Assembly: GCA_019449655.1 (NCBI GenBank)
Contig: JAHQXD010000002.1
Coordinates: 603,843-667,842 of the forward strand
Reading direction: 5' to 3'
Source of the DNA: Ferrigenium straubiae
GTDB taxonomy: Bacteria; Pseudomonadota; Gammaproteobacteria; Burkholderiales; Gallionellaceae
DNA length: 64,000 nt
The notes below the pieces were generated by a model, which did not search any database, was not told the origin of the DNA, and worked only from the letters and a program-made list of their open reading frames with translations. A program made the translations under genes and the position numbers. Below are positions 9,111 through 17,653 of the stretch, one piece after another. How positions within the stretch are numbered: the stretch's first letter is position 1; the number at the start of each line of letters is the position of its first letter.

Positions 9111-9823
9111 GACTGCTGATCGACGTGGGCAACACGCGCATCAAGTGGGCCGTGGCTGAGGGGCAGGCCTGGCTGTCCAGCGGCGTCCTGCCCGTCGAGC
9201 AGGCGGCCGGACTGCCGCACCAGTTCGCCGGACTGCAGGGCATACGCCAAGTCTGGGTGAGCAATGTCGCCGGGGATGAGGTCGCGCAGCATATCCGCGC
9301 TGCCTGCGCGCCCGCCCAGCCCCGTTTCATCGCCGCACAGGAGGCGCAGTGCGGCGTGCGCAACGGTTATTCCAGCCCCGCGCAGCTGGGCAGCGACCGC
9401 TGGGCGGCGTTGATCGCGGCCTGGCATCTGGTCAACGGGGCTTGCCTCGTGGTGAACAGCGGCACGGCAACCACGGTCGATGCCCTGTCGGCCCAAGGGG
9501 AATTTATCGGCGGGCTGATCCTGCCCGGTGTGGAGTTGATGCAGCGCAGCCTGTGCGGCGCAACCGCGCAGTTGCAGGCGGCGCAAGGGGAGTATGCTCC
9601 ATTCCCGCTGAATACCGCCGATGCGCTCTACAGCGGCGCACTGCAGGCCAGTTGCGGTGCGATCGAGCGGCAACATGCGCTGCTCGGCGGCAACGCTGTG
9701 CCGGTCGTGCTGAGCGGCGGGGCGGCCTTGGTGCTGCGGGATCGGCTTAACGCGCCGCTGCGCATCGTGGATAATCTGGTTCTTCAGGGTCTATTGTTGA
9801 TCGCACAGGAAGCGAACGCGTGA
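9107..9823 (+). CDS. coaX: type III pantothenate kinase CoaX
   Basis: Catalyses the first step of coenzyme A synthesis, phosphorylation of pantothenate. DVGNTRIKW at the N terminus is the phosphate-binding motif of the ASKHA fold; GSDRWAAL is near residue 95 and NSGTATTVDAL near 117. The 238 residues fit the family. It is linked to birA by ATGA and to the downstream SPOR gene by another overlap. The birA-coaX-SPOR order is common in Betaproteobacteria. Confidence 0.96.
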   Translation: MRLLIDVGNTRIKWAVAEGQAWLSSGVLPVEQAAGLPHQFAGLQGIRQVWVSNVAGDEVAQHIRAACAPAQPRFIAAQEAQCGVRNGYSSPAQLGSDRWAALIAAWHLVNGACLVVNSGTATTVDALSAQGEFIGGLILPGVELMQRSLCGATAQLQAAQGEYAPFPLNTADALYSGALQASCGAIERQHALLGGNAVPVVLSGGAALVLRDRLNAPLRIVDNLVLQGLLLIAQEANA

Positions 9824-10545
9824 TGAAAGCATTGGTCTGGATTTTATTGCTGGTAAATGTGCTCTTCTTCGCGGCGATGAAGTGGGGCGGGCGGCTGACC
9901 GCCGACGAGCAGGCGGTGCAGGCGCAGCCCCCGCTGCATGAGGAGAAGATCAGTCTCGTGAGTGCGCCGCAGGGCAAGCCGGCCGCTGCATTGCCCGTCT
10001 CCGCCCCGGTTGCCGCACCTGTCCAGGCACCTGCTCCGGCGCCGGTGGAGGCGCCTGCGCCGCTCGCGGCCAGGCCGGCTGCCGCCTGCATGGAATGGGG
10101 CGAGTTTTCGGGTGCCGACCTGGCGCGCGCGACATCCGCCCTCACGGCAATGCAACTGGGCGCTAAACTGAGCCACCGCGAGGTCGAATACGCCATCGGC
10201 TACTGGGTGTATATCCCGCCGCAGAAGGACAAGGCCTCGGTGAACCGGAAAATCGCCCAACTCAAGGCGCGTGGCGTCGAGGAGTATTTCGTCGTGCCGG
10301 AAGCGCCCTGGATAAACGCCATCTCGCTGGGCGTGTTCAGGACGCGGGAGGCGGCGCAGCATTTTCTCGACGAGTTGCAGCGCACCAAGGGGGTGCGCAG
10401 CGCACAGATTGGCGAGCGCGCCAGCAAACTCAAGGCGACCGTCTTCGTGCTGAACGGGTTGGAGGCCGCAACCGCGACCAAGCTGGCCGAAATGCAGAAG
10501 GATTTTGCCGGAAGCGAGCTTAAGGATGTTGCCTGCGCGCATTGA
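9823..10545 (+). CDS. SPOR-domain membrane protein
   Basis: An inner-membrane protein with one N-terminal span (about residues 3-20), a Pro/Ala-rich linker and a SPOR domain over roughly residues 85-240. SPOR domains bind denuded septal peptidoglycan, so a role near the division site is likely but not shown. GTG at 9820 is an alternative start; ATG 9823 is preferred because it overlaps the coaX stop. The tRNA-Met promoter overlaps the end of this gene. Confidence 0.85.
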   Translation: MKALVWILLLVNVLFFAAMKWGGRLTADEQAVQAQPPLHEEKISLVSAPQGKPAAALPVSAPVAAPVQAPAPAPVEAPAPLAARPAAACMEWGEFSGADLARATSALTAMQLGAKLSHREVEYAIGYWVYIPPQKDKASVNRKIAQLKARGVEEYFVVPEAPWINAISLGVFRTREAAQHFLDELQRTKGVRSAQIGERASKLKATVFVLNGLEAATATKLAEMQKDFAGSELKDVACAH

Positions 10546-10570
10546 CAAGGCAGGACGAAATCCGGAGAAT
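10542..10570 (+). promoter_or_regulatory. tRNA-Met promoter TTGACA-N17-GAGAAT
   Basis: A perfect -35 box overlapping the SPOR gene stop codon, 17 bases of spacing, and a good -10 box. Transcription would begin near 10577, 8 bases before the tRNA. Confidence 0.75.
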
Positions 10571-10584
10571 GCCGCGCTCTTCGC

Positions 10585-10661
10585 GGTGATATAGCTCAGT
10601 TGGTTAGAGCACAGCACTCATAATGCTGGGGTCGGTGGTTCAAGTCCACCTATCACCACCA
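10585..10661 (+). tRNA. tRNA-Met(CAT), elongator
   Basis: A 77-base cloverleaf with encoded CCA. The acceptor GGTGATA pairs with TATCACC, and the anticodon loop is CTCATAA. The GGGGTC variable loop matches elongator tRNA-Met. It lacks the C1:A72 mismatch of initiator tRNA, because its first base pair is G:C. Confidence 0.93.
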
Positions 10662-10686
10662 GATTAACTGCCCAAGGCAACATATG

Positions 10687-10714
10687 AAACCCGCATGCAT
10701 GGCGGGTTTTTTGT
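10687..10714 (+). terminator. tRNA-Met terminator
   Basis: An 8-bp stem AAACCCGC / GCGGGTTT with a 7-base loop followed by T residues. Confidence 0.85.
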
Positions 10715-10803
10715 TGCCTGATTCACCTGCTGCCTTCCGCTTCGCGCGCGGGTTTTCGGGTAAAATTCGCAGGATAATCTACCGAAACCGAGAAGAGTCC
10801 AGC

Positions 10804-12474
10804 ATGAGCAGCACGCCACCTGCCGCCGCATCAAATTTCATCCGCAGCATCATTGAAGCCGATCTGGCGAGCGGCAAGCACCAGAGCATCGTCACGCGCT
10901 TTCCGCCCGAGCCGAACGGCTACCTGCACGTCGGGCACGCCAAGTCGATCTGCCTGAACTTCGGGCTGGCGCAGGATTACCACGGCAAATGCAACCTGCG
11001 CTTCGACGACACCAACCCGGAGAAGGAGAGTGAGGAATACGCGCTCTCCATCCAGGAGGACGTGCGCTGGCTGGGCTTCCAGTGGGATGGCGAGGTGCAC
11101 TGGGCGTCGGACTATTTCGAGCGGCTCTACGAGTTCGCCGTCGAGCTCATCAACAAGGGGCTGGCCTATGTGGACGACCTCACGCCGGAGCAGATGCGCG
11201 AGTATCGCGGCACGCTGACCCAGCCCGGCAGGAACAGCCCCAGCCGCGAACGTTCCGTTGAGGAAAACCTCGACCTCTTCGCGCGCATGAAGGCCGGTGA
11301 ATTCGCCGACGGCAGCATGGTGCTGCGCGCGAAGATCGACATGGCCTCGCCCAACATGAACCTGCGCGATCCCGCCATCTACCGCATCCGCCGCGCGCAC
11401 CACATCCGCACCGGCGACAAGTGGTGCATCTACCCGATGTACGACTACACACACTGCATCTCCGACGCGCTGGAAGGCATCACCCACTCGATCTGCACGC
11501 TGGAGTTCGAGGACCACCGCCCTCTGTACGACTGGGTGCTGGACAACATCACCATTCCCTGCCACCCGCGCCAGTACGAGTTCTCGCGCCTCGAATTGCA
11601 CTACACCATCACCAGCAAGCGCAAACTGCTGCAACTGGTGAACGAGAAGCATGTGGGCGGCTGGGACGACCCGCGCATGCCCACGATTTCGGGCATGAGA
11701 AGGCGCGGCTACACGCCGGAAGGCATCCGCGAATTCGCCAGGCGCATCGGCGTGTCCAAGAGCGAGAACATCGTCGATATGGCGATCATGGAAGGCGCGA
11801 TTCGCGAAGACCTCGAGGCGCGCGCGCCGCGCGTGATGGCGATCATCAACCCGCTGAAGGTGACGATCACCAATGCCGAAGGCGCGCAGGTGCGCGAGGC
11901 GGGGTTCCATCCGAATCATCCCGAGTTCGGCAGCCGCGTCGTGCCGTTCTCCAACGAGCTGCTCATCGAGGCCGACGACTTCGCCGAATCGCCTCCGCCG
12001 GGTTGGCAACGGCTCACTCTGGGCGGCGAGGTCCGGCTGCGCTACAGCTACGTGATGCGCTGCGACGAGGCGGTGAAGGATGCGTCAGGCAAGGTCATCG
12101 AGTTGCGCTGCAGCATCGACCACAACACGCTGGGCAAGAACCCCGAAGGGCGCAAGGTCAAGGGCGTGATCCATTTCCTGTCGCGCGAGCACGCGCTGCC
12201 CGCCGAGATTCGCCTCTACGACCGGCTGTTCACCGTGCCGGAGCCGGACGCGGACCGGGAGGTGGATTTCTGCACGTACCTGAATCCGGGTTCGCTGACC
12301 GTGGTGCAGGGCTGGGTGGAAAGCTGCGTGAACGATGCCGCGCCCGAGACGCGCTACCAGTTCGAGCGCCTCGGCTACTTCGTGACCGACCGCCGCGACC
12401 ATCAACCGGGCAAGAAGCTGGTGTTCAACCGCACCGTGACGCTCAAGGACTCCTGGGCTAAGGAACAGAATTGA
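10804..12474 (+). CDS. glnS: glutamine-tRNA ligase
   Basis: Class I glutaminyl-tRNA synthetase. The HIGH-type motif (YLHVGH) is near residue 39 after PPEPNG. A KMSKS-type loop, TSKRKL, is near residue 269, and the C-terminal anticodon-binding beta-barrels are complete. The ATG at 10804 gives 556 residues, close to E. coli GlnS (554), and is preceded by GAAGAG. A direct GlnRS lets the cell charge tRNA-Gln without the transamidation route. It ends 2 bases before a palindromic repeat. Confidence 0.97.
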   Translation: MSSTPPAAASNFIRSIIEADLASGKHQSIVTRFPPEPNGYLHVGHAKSICLNFGLAQDYHGKCNLRFDDTNPEKESEEYALSIQEDVRWLGFQWDGEVHWASDYFERLYEFAVELINKGLAYVDDLTPEQMREYRGTLTQPGRNSPSRERSVEENLDLFARMKAGEFADGSMVLRAKIDMASPNMNLRDPAIYRIRRAHHIRTGDKWCIYPMYDYTHCISDALEGITHSICTLEFEDHRPLYDWVLDNITIPCHPRQYEFSRLELHYTITSKRKLLQLVNEKHVGGWDDPRMPTISGMRRRGYTPEGIREFARRIGVSKSENIVDMAIMEGAIREDLEARAPRVMAIINPLKVTITNAEGAQVREAGFHPNHPEFGSRVVPFSNELLIEADDFAESPPPGWQRLTLGGEVRLRYSYVMRCDEAVKDASGKVIELRCSIDHNTLGKNPEGRKVKGVIHFLSREHALPAEIRLYDRLFTVPEPDADREVDFCTYLNPGSLTVVQGWVESCVNDAAPETRYQFERLGYFVTDRRDHQPGKKLVFNRTVTLKDSWAKEQN

Positions 12475-12476
12475 TT

Positions 12477-12586
12477 GTCATTCCGGCGCAGGCCGGAATC
12501 CAGCGGTTTTATTCATAATGCAGTTGTTGTCTCCGCGTTGCGGAGGATTTATTGATTGACTGGATTCCGGCCTGCGCCGGAATGAC
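12477..12586. repeat. 27-bp inverted repeat forming a long hairpin between glnS and cysS
   Basis: Positions 12477-12503 and 12560-12586 are perfect reverse complements, each starting or ending in GTCATTCCGGC. Between them lies a second small hairpin, CTCCGC-GTT-GCGGAG (12531-12545). A near-identical arm lies at 31424-31450. There is no T-run after it, so this is more a dispersed palindromic element than a terminator. Confidence 0.9.
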
Positions 12587-12606
12587 GGCTCAGATAAGAA
12601 CTGAAA

Positions 12607-14061
12607 ATGCTGAAAATCTACAACACCCTCGCCCGCGACAAGCAGGACCTCAAGCCCATCGAGCCTAACAAGGTGCGCATGTACGTGTGCGGCATGACGG
12701 TGTACGACTACTGCCACCTCGGGCATGCGCGCGTGATGGTGGTGTTCGACATGGTGTACCGCTGGCTCAAGGCATCCGGCTATGACGTCACCTACGTGCG
12801 CAACATCACCGACATCGACGACAAGATCATCCGGCGCGCGGCGGAGAATGGGGAATCCATCCACGACCTGACCGCACGCTTCATCGACGCGATGCACGAA
12901 GACGCCGATGCGCTCGGCGTGCTGCGCCCGGACCACGAGCCGCGCGCGACCCAATACGTGCCACAGATGCAGGCGATGATCGCGCAACTGGAAAAGAACG
13001 GCCTCGCCTACAAGGCGGCGGATGGCGACGTGAATTATGCAGTGAGGAAGTTCGTCGGCTACGGCAAGCTCTCCGGCAAGTCGCTGGAGGATTTGCGCGC
13101 CGGCGAGCGCGTCGAGGTGGCCGACGGCAAGAACGATCCGCTCGATTTCGTACTGTGGAAGAGCGCGAAGGAGAGCGAGGCGGACGAGGTGAAGTGGGAT
13201 TCGCCTTGGGGCAAGGGTCGCCCCGGCTGGCACATCGAGTGTTCGGCAATGGGTTCGGAAATCCTGGGCAAACACTTCGACATCCACGGTGGCGGCGCGG
13301 ATTTGCAGTTCCCGCACCACGAGAACGAGATCGCGCAGAGCGAAGGCGCGCACCACTGCCAGTATGTGAACTACTGGATGCACAACGGCTTCGTGCGCGT
13401 GGACAACGAGAAGATGTCGAAGAGCCTCGGCAACTTCTTCACCATCCGCGAAGTGCTCAAACAATACGATGCCGAGGTGGTGCGCTTCTTCATCCTGCGC
13501 GCGCACTACCGCAGCCCGCTGAACTATTCCGACGCGCACCTCGACGATGCGAAGGGGGCGCTCACCCGGCTCTATACTGCGCTCAAATCGTTAGCCGTTC
13601 GCCCTGAGCCTGATGTAACTACTAGCCATTCGGCTAGGCTGGCAGCAAACGCCAGCCAAGTCGCTGGTTATGTCGAAGGGGAACGGGTTGACTGGAATAC
13701 GCCCTACGCTGCTCGCTTCAAGGCCGCGATGGATGACGACTTCAACACGCCCGAGGCGGTGGCCGTGCTGTTCGACCTCGCCAACGAGGTGAACCGCACG
13801 CAGTCCGTGGAAGCGGCCGCGCAACTCAGGGCGCTGGGCGGCGTGCTCGGCCTCTTGCAGCGCGACCCGCAGCAATTCCTGCAAGGCAGTGCGGGCGAGG
13901 GCGGGCTGGATGACGCTGCGATCGATGCACAGATCGAGGCGCGCATCGCCGCAAAGAAGGCGAAAAACTTCGCCGAGGCCGATCGCATCCGCAAGGAGCT
14001 GCTCGATGCGGGCATCGTGCTGGAGGACAGCGCAGCAGGTACGACCTGGCGGCGCGCTTAG
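12607..14061 (+). CDS. cysS: cysteine-tRNA ligase, with an in-frame repeat-derived insertion
   Basis: Class I cysteinyl-tRNA synthetase. Visible motifs: the zinc-ligand Cys in [14 protein letters not shown] (HIGH type) near residue 38, WHIECSAM, the [15 protein letters not shown] zinc site, and KMSKS near 269. Length is 484 residues against about 461 in E. coli. The extra residues lie near 330-360, between TALKSL and [10 protein letters not shown], and are encoded by the palindromic element at 13595-13686. All catalytic motifs precede the insertion, and the downstream anticodon-binding region ([11 protein letters not shown]) stays in frame, so the enzyme should be active. Confidence 0.96.
   Translation: MLKIYNTLARDKQDLKPIEPNKVRMYVCGMTVYDYCHLGHARVMVVFDMVYRWLKASGYDVTYVRNITDIDDKIIRRAAENGESIHDLTARFIDAMHEDADALGVLRPDHEPRATQYVPQMQAMIAQLEKNGLAYKAADGDVNYAVRKFVGYGKLSGKSLEDLRAGERVEVADGKNDPLDFVLWKSAKESEADEVKWDSPWGKGRPGWHIECSAMGSEILGKHFDIHGGGADLQFPHHENEIAQSEGAHHCQYVNYWMHNGFVRVDNEKMSKSLGNFFTIREVLKQYDAEVVRFFILRAHYRSPLNYSDAHLDDAKGALTRLYTALKSLAVRPEPDVTTSHSARLAANASQVAGYVEGERVDWNTPYAARFKAAMDDDFNTPEAVAVLFDLANEVNRTQSVEAAAQLRALGGVLGLLQRDPQQFLQGSAGEGGLDDAAIDAQIEARIAAKKAKNFAEADRIRKELLDAGIVLEDSAAGTTWRRA
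13595..13686. repeat. composite palindromic element inside cysS
   Basis: The outer halves are CCGTTCGCCCTGAGCCTG (13595-13612) and TGTCGAAGGGGAACGG (13671-13686). They match the dispersed repeat seen intact at 31393-31424 and 61706-61732. Between them are about 58 bases with two hairpins: CTAGCC-ATTC-GGCTAG (13622-13637) and GGCTGGC-N7-GCCAGCC (13637-13657). The host reading frame runs through without a stop. Confidence 0.8.
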
Positions 14062-14065
14062 CTGT

Positions 14066-14121
14066 CGCCCGGTAAACCGGGCTCCTACATGTAGGAGCGC
14101 AGCTTGCTGCGCGATTGGCAC
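14066..14121. repeat. REP pair upstream of RAYT
   Basis: An inverted REP (14066-14088) ends in GCTCCTAC, the reverse complement of a GTAGGAGC head. Two bases later a direct REP (14091-14121) has a GTAGGAG head followed by the hairpin GCGCAGC-TT-GCTGCGC and the tail GATTGGCAC. Head plus hairpin is the classic REP form, and the inverted pair is BIME-like. Confidence 0.88.
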
Positions 14122-14141
14122 ATCATGAAGGAAAATGCGTT

Positions 14142-14591
14142 ATGGATAATGCGGCGAAACCGCATGGAAAAGACCTCCGCAAAGGCCGCATTTCCTTGCC
14201 GGAACATGCCTATCTGGTGACGGCCGTTACCGCATCGCGCAAGGCGCTCTTTGCTTCTTTTTACACTGCACGAATCGCGGTGCGGTGTTTCCATGACCGG
14301 GATATCGTGCGTCAGGCGCGAACCCTGGCTTTTGTCGTCATGCCGGATCACATCCATTGGCTGCTGCAACTCGAAAACGACGGCAACTTGTCCGGTGCGG
14401 TCCGCCTGTACAAGGCCAAAGTGACGTCTGGTCTCGGGCAGAAAGTCTGGCAGCGCGGGTTTCACGACCATGCATTGCGCAGCGATGAGGATGTGCGCGG
14501 TGTTGCGCGTTACATCATAGCCAATTCCTTGCGTTCCGGCTTGGCCGGAAGTGTTGCCGAATACCCGCATTGGGATGCGGTCTGGTTGTAG
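14142..14591 (+). CDS. REP-associated tyrosine transposase (RAYT, Y1_Tnp family)
   Basis: A single-domain HUH nuclease of the IS200-like RAYT group, 149 residues. The HUH motif is in MPDHIHWLL near residue 68. The conserved Trp-Gln motif VWQRGFHDH follows, and the likely nucleophilic Tyr lies in RYIIANSLRSGL near residue 124. AAGGA lies 9 bases upstream of the ATG. Identical 31-base REPs flank the gene, and the stop codon TAG lies inside the GTAG head of the downstream copy. RAYTs bind and cut such GTAG-headed REPs, so gene and repeats form one unit. No frameshift is seen. Confidence 0.93.
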   Translation: MDNAAKPHGKDLRKGRISLPEHAYLVTAVTASRKALFASFYTARIAVRCFHDRDIVRQARTLAFVVMPDHIHWLLQLENDGNLSGAVRLYKAKVTSGLGQKVWQRGFHDHALRSDEDVRGVARYIIANSLRSGLAGSVAEYPHWDAVWL

Positions 14592-14680
14592 GAGCGCAGC
14601 TTGCTGCGCGATTGGCACTTGAGGAAGCGATAAACCGGCATCGCCCGATGAATCGGGCTCCTACACGTAGGAGCGATTTA
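14588..14680. repeat. REP group downstream of RAYT
   Basis: A direct REP at 14588-14618 is identical over 31 bases to the upstream copy. An inverted REP at 14642-14664 has stem GCCCGAT / ATCGGGC and ends GCTCCTAC. A degenerate head, GTAGGAGCGATTT, starts at 14668. The heads and stems are conserved while loop sequences vary, as in REP families. Confidence 0.88.
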
Positions 14681-14709
14681 TTGTGAAAAAAAAGGTTGGT
14701 GAAGCGGTT

Positions 14710-15387
14710 TTATGGGAGTTTCCCGGCCGTCACCATGCGGTTGAACAGTTGCGGGCGCGAAATCCAGATAACCATGTCATCGAAGGTTGAGCTGGGAACA
14801 TCGCTTTGATAGATGCCGTCATAGATTGCATTTTGACCGTCGGCGGTCAGGTTGGCGCCCGTTGAAAACACGATTGCGACGGGACGCTCCGTCGTGGTAG
14901 TCAGGGTGTTGCCGCTGCTGTTCTGGATAACCAGCGAATCGGTAGAAGAGAAGGGAGTCGTCAGGCTGAAGGCGGTGGTGAAATTACGGTCCACCCTGTA
15001 GCGCCAGTAACCTGTCCAGGGATCGCCCATGCCGCTGCGTTTGCTGCCCCATGCATCGTTCTCCGGCACCCCTAGGGTTTTCCATGGTAAATAACCATCC
15101 GCGCTGCCGGTTGGGCAGCTGGCGTCCTCCACGCCATAGCGGGCATCGCCCGGATCGGTGGCGGTAGCGGGGCAAGGCAGGCGGCCATTGATGATGGCAA
15201 AGCCGATGAGGGCTTCCTTGATTTCATCCATTTGCTTCCTGGTCTCGTTTCTGCGCTGCTGTTCGATCTGGCTCGATATCGTTGGCAGCAATCCGGCCAG
15301 CAGCAAACCCACGATAGCCAGCACGATGGCCATCTCGACCAGCGAGAATCCGGTTTGTGTCCGGTTGAAATTTGTATTATTCATCAT
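14710..15387 (-). CDS. type IV prepilin-like protein (minor pilin)
   Basis: A 225-residue protein with a class III prepilin leader: cleavage would fall at QTG|FSLVE with Glu at mature position 5, followed by a hydrophobic helix AIVLAIVGLLLAGLLP. The body has RLPCPA and LPWKTLGVP motifs also present in the next gene. It is the last gene of the pilus operon and overlaps the preceding gene by 4 bases. Likely a minor pilin of the MSHA-type system; which one cannot be settled from sequence alone. No terminator follows. Confidence 0.85.
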   Translation of the reverse strand: MMNNTNFNRTQTGFSLVEMAIVLAIVGLLLAGLLPTISSQIEQQRRNETRKQMDEIKEALIGFAIINGRLPCPATATDPGDARYGVEDASCPTGSADGYLPWKTLGVPENDAWGSKRSGMGDPWTGYWRYRVDRNFTTAFSLTTPFSSTDSLVIQNSSGNTLTTTTERPVAIVFSTGANLTADGQNAIYDGIYQSDVPSSTFDDMVIWISRPQLFNRMVTAGKLP

Positions 15388-16679
15388 TGGAATACTACCG
15401 TGTCATTGAAGGTGGCCGAAACCGGGCTTTGCTCAAACGGTGTCGCGCCATTGGCATTTCTACCCTCCAAATAGTTGGATGAAATTCCCTTGTCCCAATT
15501 GGTGCTGCGGCTCTGTCCTGACAGCTTTTTGCCTGCAACAATCACGACGAATTTCTTGTCCGCCGTTGCAGAAGGCGGGTTGACGCTGAGGCAGGTCGGG
15601 CAGGCCGGATTCCACCACCAATACCATTCTGGTTTGTAGGCATCGGCCAGCCCGTAAAACACCATTTCTTTCCAGTTCAGCCACCAACCAGAGTTGGAGT
15701 TGATGTTGCAGTTGCCTGTCCAGCTATCATCCATGTGGTAGTTGCTATCATATTTTGTGCTATCGAAAGGCGTGTCCGGGATGCGCCCAAACATCCGATT
15801 GCTGCGGTCGTTGTAGCTGACGGGATTGGTCGAGTCGAGTCTTGCCGCCCAAGGATAACGGCCGTTGTTTTGGGAGTTGCTGGCGTATTCATTAAGGCAT
15901 TGCCTTACCTCGGCAGCCACGCGCTTCTGGGCGGCCTGCATGATGTTGTCCTGCGTGATGACCAGCAGTTGGTCGTTGACGATGAGGTTGTCATTGCCAT
16001 CCCTGATGCGGCCCTGTATGAAACCGTTGGTTGTATTGTCGGTGAAGCTGGCATTGTCTATGCCATTGGCGATATCCAGGTAGTTGCGGGCGGTGTTGAT
16101 GCCTGCGCTGCCGCGGTCTTGCTGGATGCCGTCTTGCCGCTGCAAGATATCGCCGGGCGCGATGACGACGGCTGCCACGCCATTACCCTGGGCGGCATCG
16201 TAAATTACGTTGCCATCGGGGCTGCGAACCGTGATGGTGCCGGGGCTATCGCTGTTCAAGGTGCCGCTACGCGTGCTGTTCTTGAAGTTGGTAGAGACTG
16301 CATACCACAGCCGTTCCCCATTGCCGTCGCGCAAATCGGGCAAGCCCAGCGTTTTCCATGGCAAGCGGCCGATTCGCTGGGATTGCAGGTTGCAGGTCGT
16401 ATAGGTGGTATCCCCTGGAATGCCGTCATTGTCTGTGTCGGGGCAGGGAAGATCGCCTGGCCGCTTGCCGGAGCTAAGGTTCACCGAGACAGAAAATCCA
16501 ATTAGGGCCTCCTTGGCCTGCGCCAAGGCATCGGCAGTAACTCTGTTGCGCTCGATTTGCAATGCAGTGCTGCTCATTGATCTGGCCAGTATGGCAACAA
16601 CCCCCATCACCATAATCACCAGCATTACGATCAGCACGGCGCCGCACTGTTTTGCTCCGGCAGGGCGGTGCTGGCGCAT
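15384..16679 (-). CDS. large minor pilin, PilX/GspK-like
   Basis: A 431-residue protein with a basic N terminus, a Gly before a hydrophobic stretch (CG|AVLIVMLVIMVMG), and no Glu at position 5. Lack of Glu5 is typical of GspK/PilX-like tip pilins. The body shares ALIGF, DLPCPD and RLPWKTLGLP motifs with the neighbouring pilin, suggesting they pair or arose by duplication. The C-terminal part has several Cys and Trp residues (CNINSNSGWWLNW, NPACPTC). It is in the MSHA-type operon and overlaps its downstream neighbour by 4 bases. Confidence 0.8.
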   Translation of the reverse strand: MRQHRPAGAKQCGAVLIVMLVIMVMGVVAILARSMSSTALQIERNRVTADALAQAKEALIGFSVSVNLSSGKRPGDLPCPDTDNDGIPGDTTYTTCNLQSQRIGRLPWKTLGLPDLRDGNGERLWYAVSTNFKNSTRSGTLNSDSPGTITVRSPDGNVIYDAAQGNGVAAVVIAPGDILQRQDGIQQDRGSAGINTARNYLDIANGIDNASFTDNTTNGFIQGRIRDGNDNLIVNDQLLVITQDNIMQAAQKRVAAEVRQCLNEYASNSQNNGRYPWAARLDSTNPVSYNDRSNRMFGRIPDTPFDSTKYDSNYHMDDSWTGNCNINSNSGWWLNWKEMVFYGLADAYKPEWYWWWNPACPTCLSVNPPSATADKKFVVIVAGKKLSGQSRSTNWDKGISSNYLEGRNANGATPFEQSPVSATFNDTVVFQ

Positions 16680-16685
16680 GGGGCC

Positions 16686-17042
16686 TTATTTCTCCGCGGA
16701 CGCCGGGGCGACAAGCACCCTTTGCCCGACCTTTGCCTTGACTGGTTCCGATTGTCCCGGAACGGCGACGGGCACGCTTTCCGGCGAGCGCTCGTCGCTC
16801 TTGCCGGCCGGCTGCGGCACGCCGTTGATCCAGACGGTGCGTTCGCCGCCGCGCTTCTGTACGACACCGTTGATGGTCAGCGTGCGGGCGCTGCCCGGCT
16901 GGGCTTCATCCTGCGGTTGGTTGTATTCGAGTTGCGCGCGCTGTTCCGGGGTGAAAAACAGCCTCCCCAGCCCTTCCGCGTTGGCCGCTGTGGCCGCCGC
17001 AAGCGCCAGGAAAATCAGGCCTGTTCCGAGTGCTGGCTTCAT
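16686..17042 (-). CDS. periplasmic pilus assembly protein, MshK-like
   Basis: A 118-residue protein with a cleavable signal peptide (LIFLALAAATAANA). The body holds RTLTINGVVQKRGGERTVWING, a pattern seen in MshK/PilP-type periplasmic partners of the secretin. It overlaps the upstream gene by 4 bases and lies where mshK would be expected relative to mshJ. The family match is by position and general character. Confidence 0.6.
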   Translation of the reverse strand: MKPALGTGLIFLALAAATAANAEGLGRLFFTPEQRAQLEYNQPQDEAQPGSARTLTINGVVQKRGGERTVWINGVPQPAGKSDERSPESVPVAVPGQSEPVKAKVGQRVLVAPASAEK

Positions 17043-17653
17043 TTGGGAGCGTTCCGGTTTTTCAGCGTAATCCAGCCGCCGCTGCAGTCGGCTTTGAGCG
17101 GGGTTGCAGTGGTTTGTCCACTCTCGCTGTCGGCGCCGATGCGTTGCAGCGTGCAGCCATCCAGTTGATATTTGCCCTTGATGCCGGTGCGCAGCGCATC
17201 GAAGAAACTCAGGAGCTGCCCCTCATGGAGCAGGTCGAACTGGAGTTTCATTTCGCTGTAGCCGATGTCGAAGTTGCCACTGTCGACCGGCGGCTGGGGG
17301 GCATGGATTTTTTGCGGGGCGATGCTGTAGCGGAAATCCGCCACCAGGTTTTTCTGGCGGATTTTTTCCAGGCCTTCTATCCAGTCGAGGCGCTGGTCGT
17401 CGCCGATGATTTTCTGCTCGATAAGCGCGCCATATTCGGTGGGGTAAATCGCCATGTTCTCCTGGTCTTGATGGGCGGTCGCCAGACGGTTGCGCGCGTC
17501 GTTGAGCATGTTTTGCGCGTTACGCCGGTCGTTTCGCGCGCTTTCCGCATATTCGGTGCTGCTGTACAGGATAATCGTGCTGACGAGGGCTGCGGCGCAA
17601 ACTGTCAGGATGCTCCGGCGCATCAGCGGAAAGTCCGACGTGGAGAATTTCAT
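17039..17653 (-). CDS. PilO/MshJ-like pilus alignment subcomplex protein
   Basis: A 204-residue protein with one N-terminal membrane span (about residues 13-32, ILTVCAAALVSTIILYSS), then a coiled-coil region and a ferredoxin-like C-terminal part, as in PilO and MshJ. These proteins link the inner-membrane platform to the secretin. The overlap with the upstream PilM/PilN-type gene supports the call. Confidence 0.7.
   Translation of the reverse strand: MKFSTSDFPLMRRSILTVCAAALVSTIILYSSTEYAESARNDRRNAQNMLNDARNRLATAHQDQENMAIYPTEYGALIEQKIIGDDQRLDWIEGLEKIRQKNLVADFRYSIAPQKIHAPQPPVDSGNFDIGYSEMKLQFDLLHEGQLLSFFDALRTGIKGKYQLDGCTLQRIGADSESGQTTATPLKADCSGGWITLKNRNAPK

Noticed and set aside
12478..13539. 353-codon antisense frame over cysS and the upstream palindrome
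   Set aside because: It crosses the inverted repeat and mirrors cysS; no start signal.
14085..14618. 177-codon antisense frame over the RAYT gene
   Set aside because: It begins and ends inside the flanking REPs and mirrors the transposase codons.
14066..14680. Repeated GTAGGAG units considered as a CRISPR array
   Set aside because: The copies are in both orientations with hairpins, irregular spacing and a transposase gene between them; no regular spacers and no cas genes.
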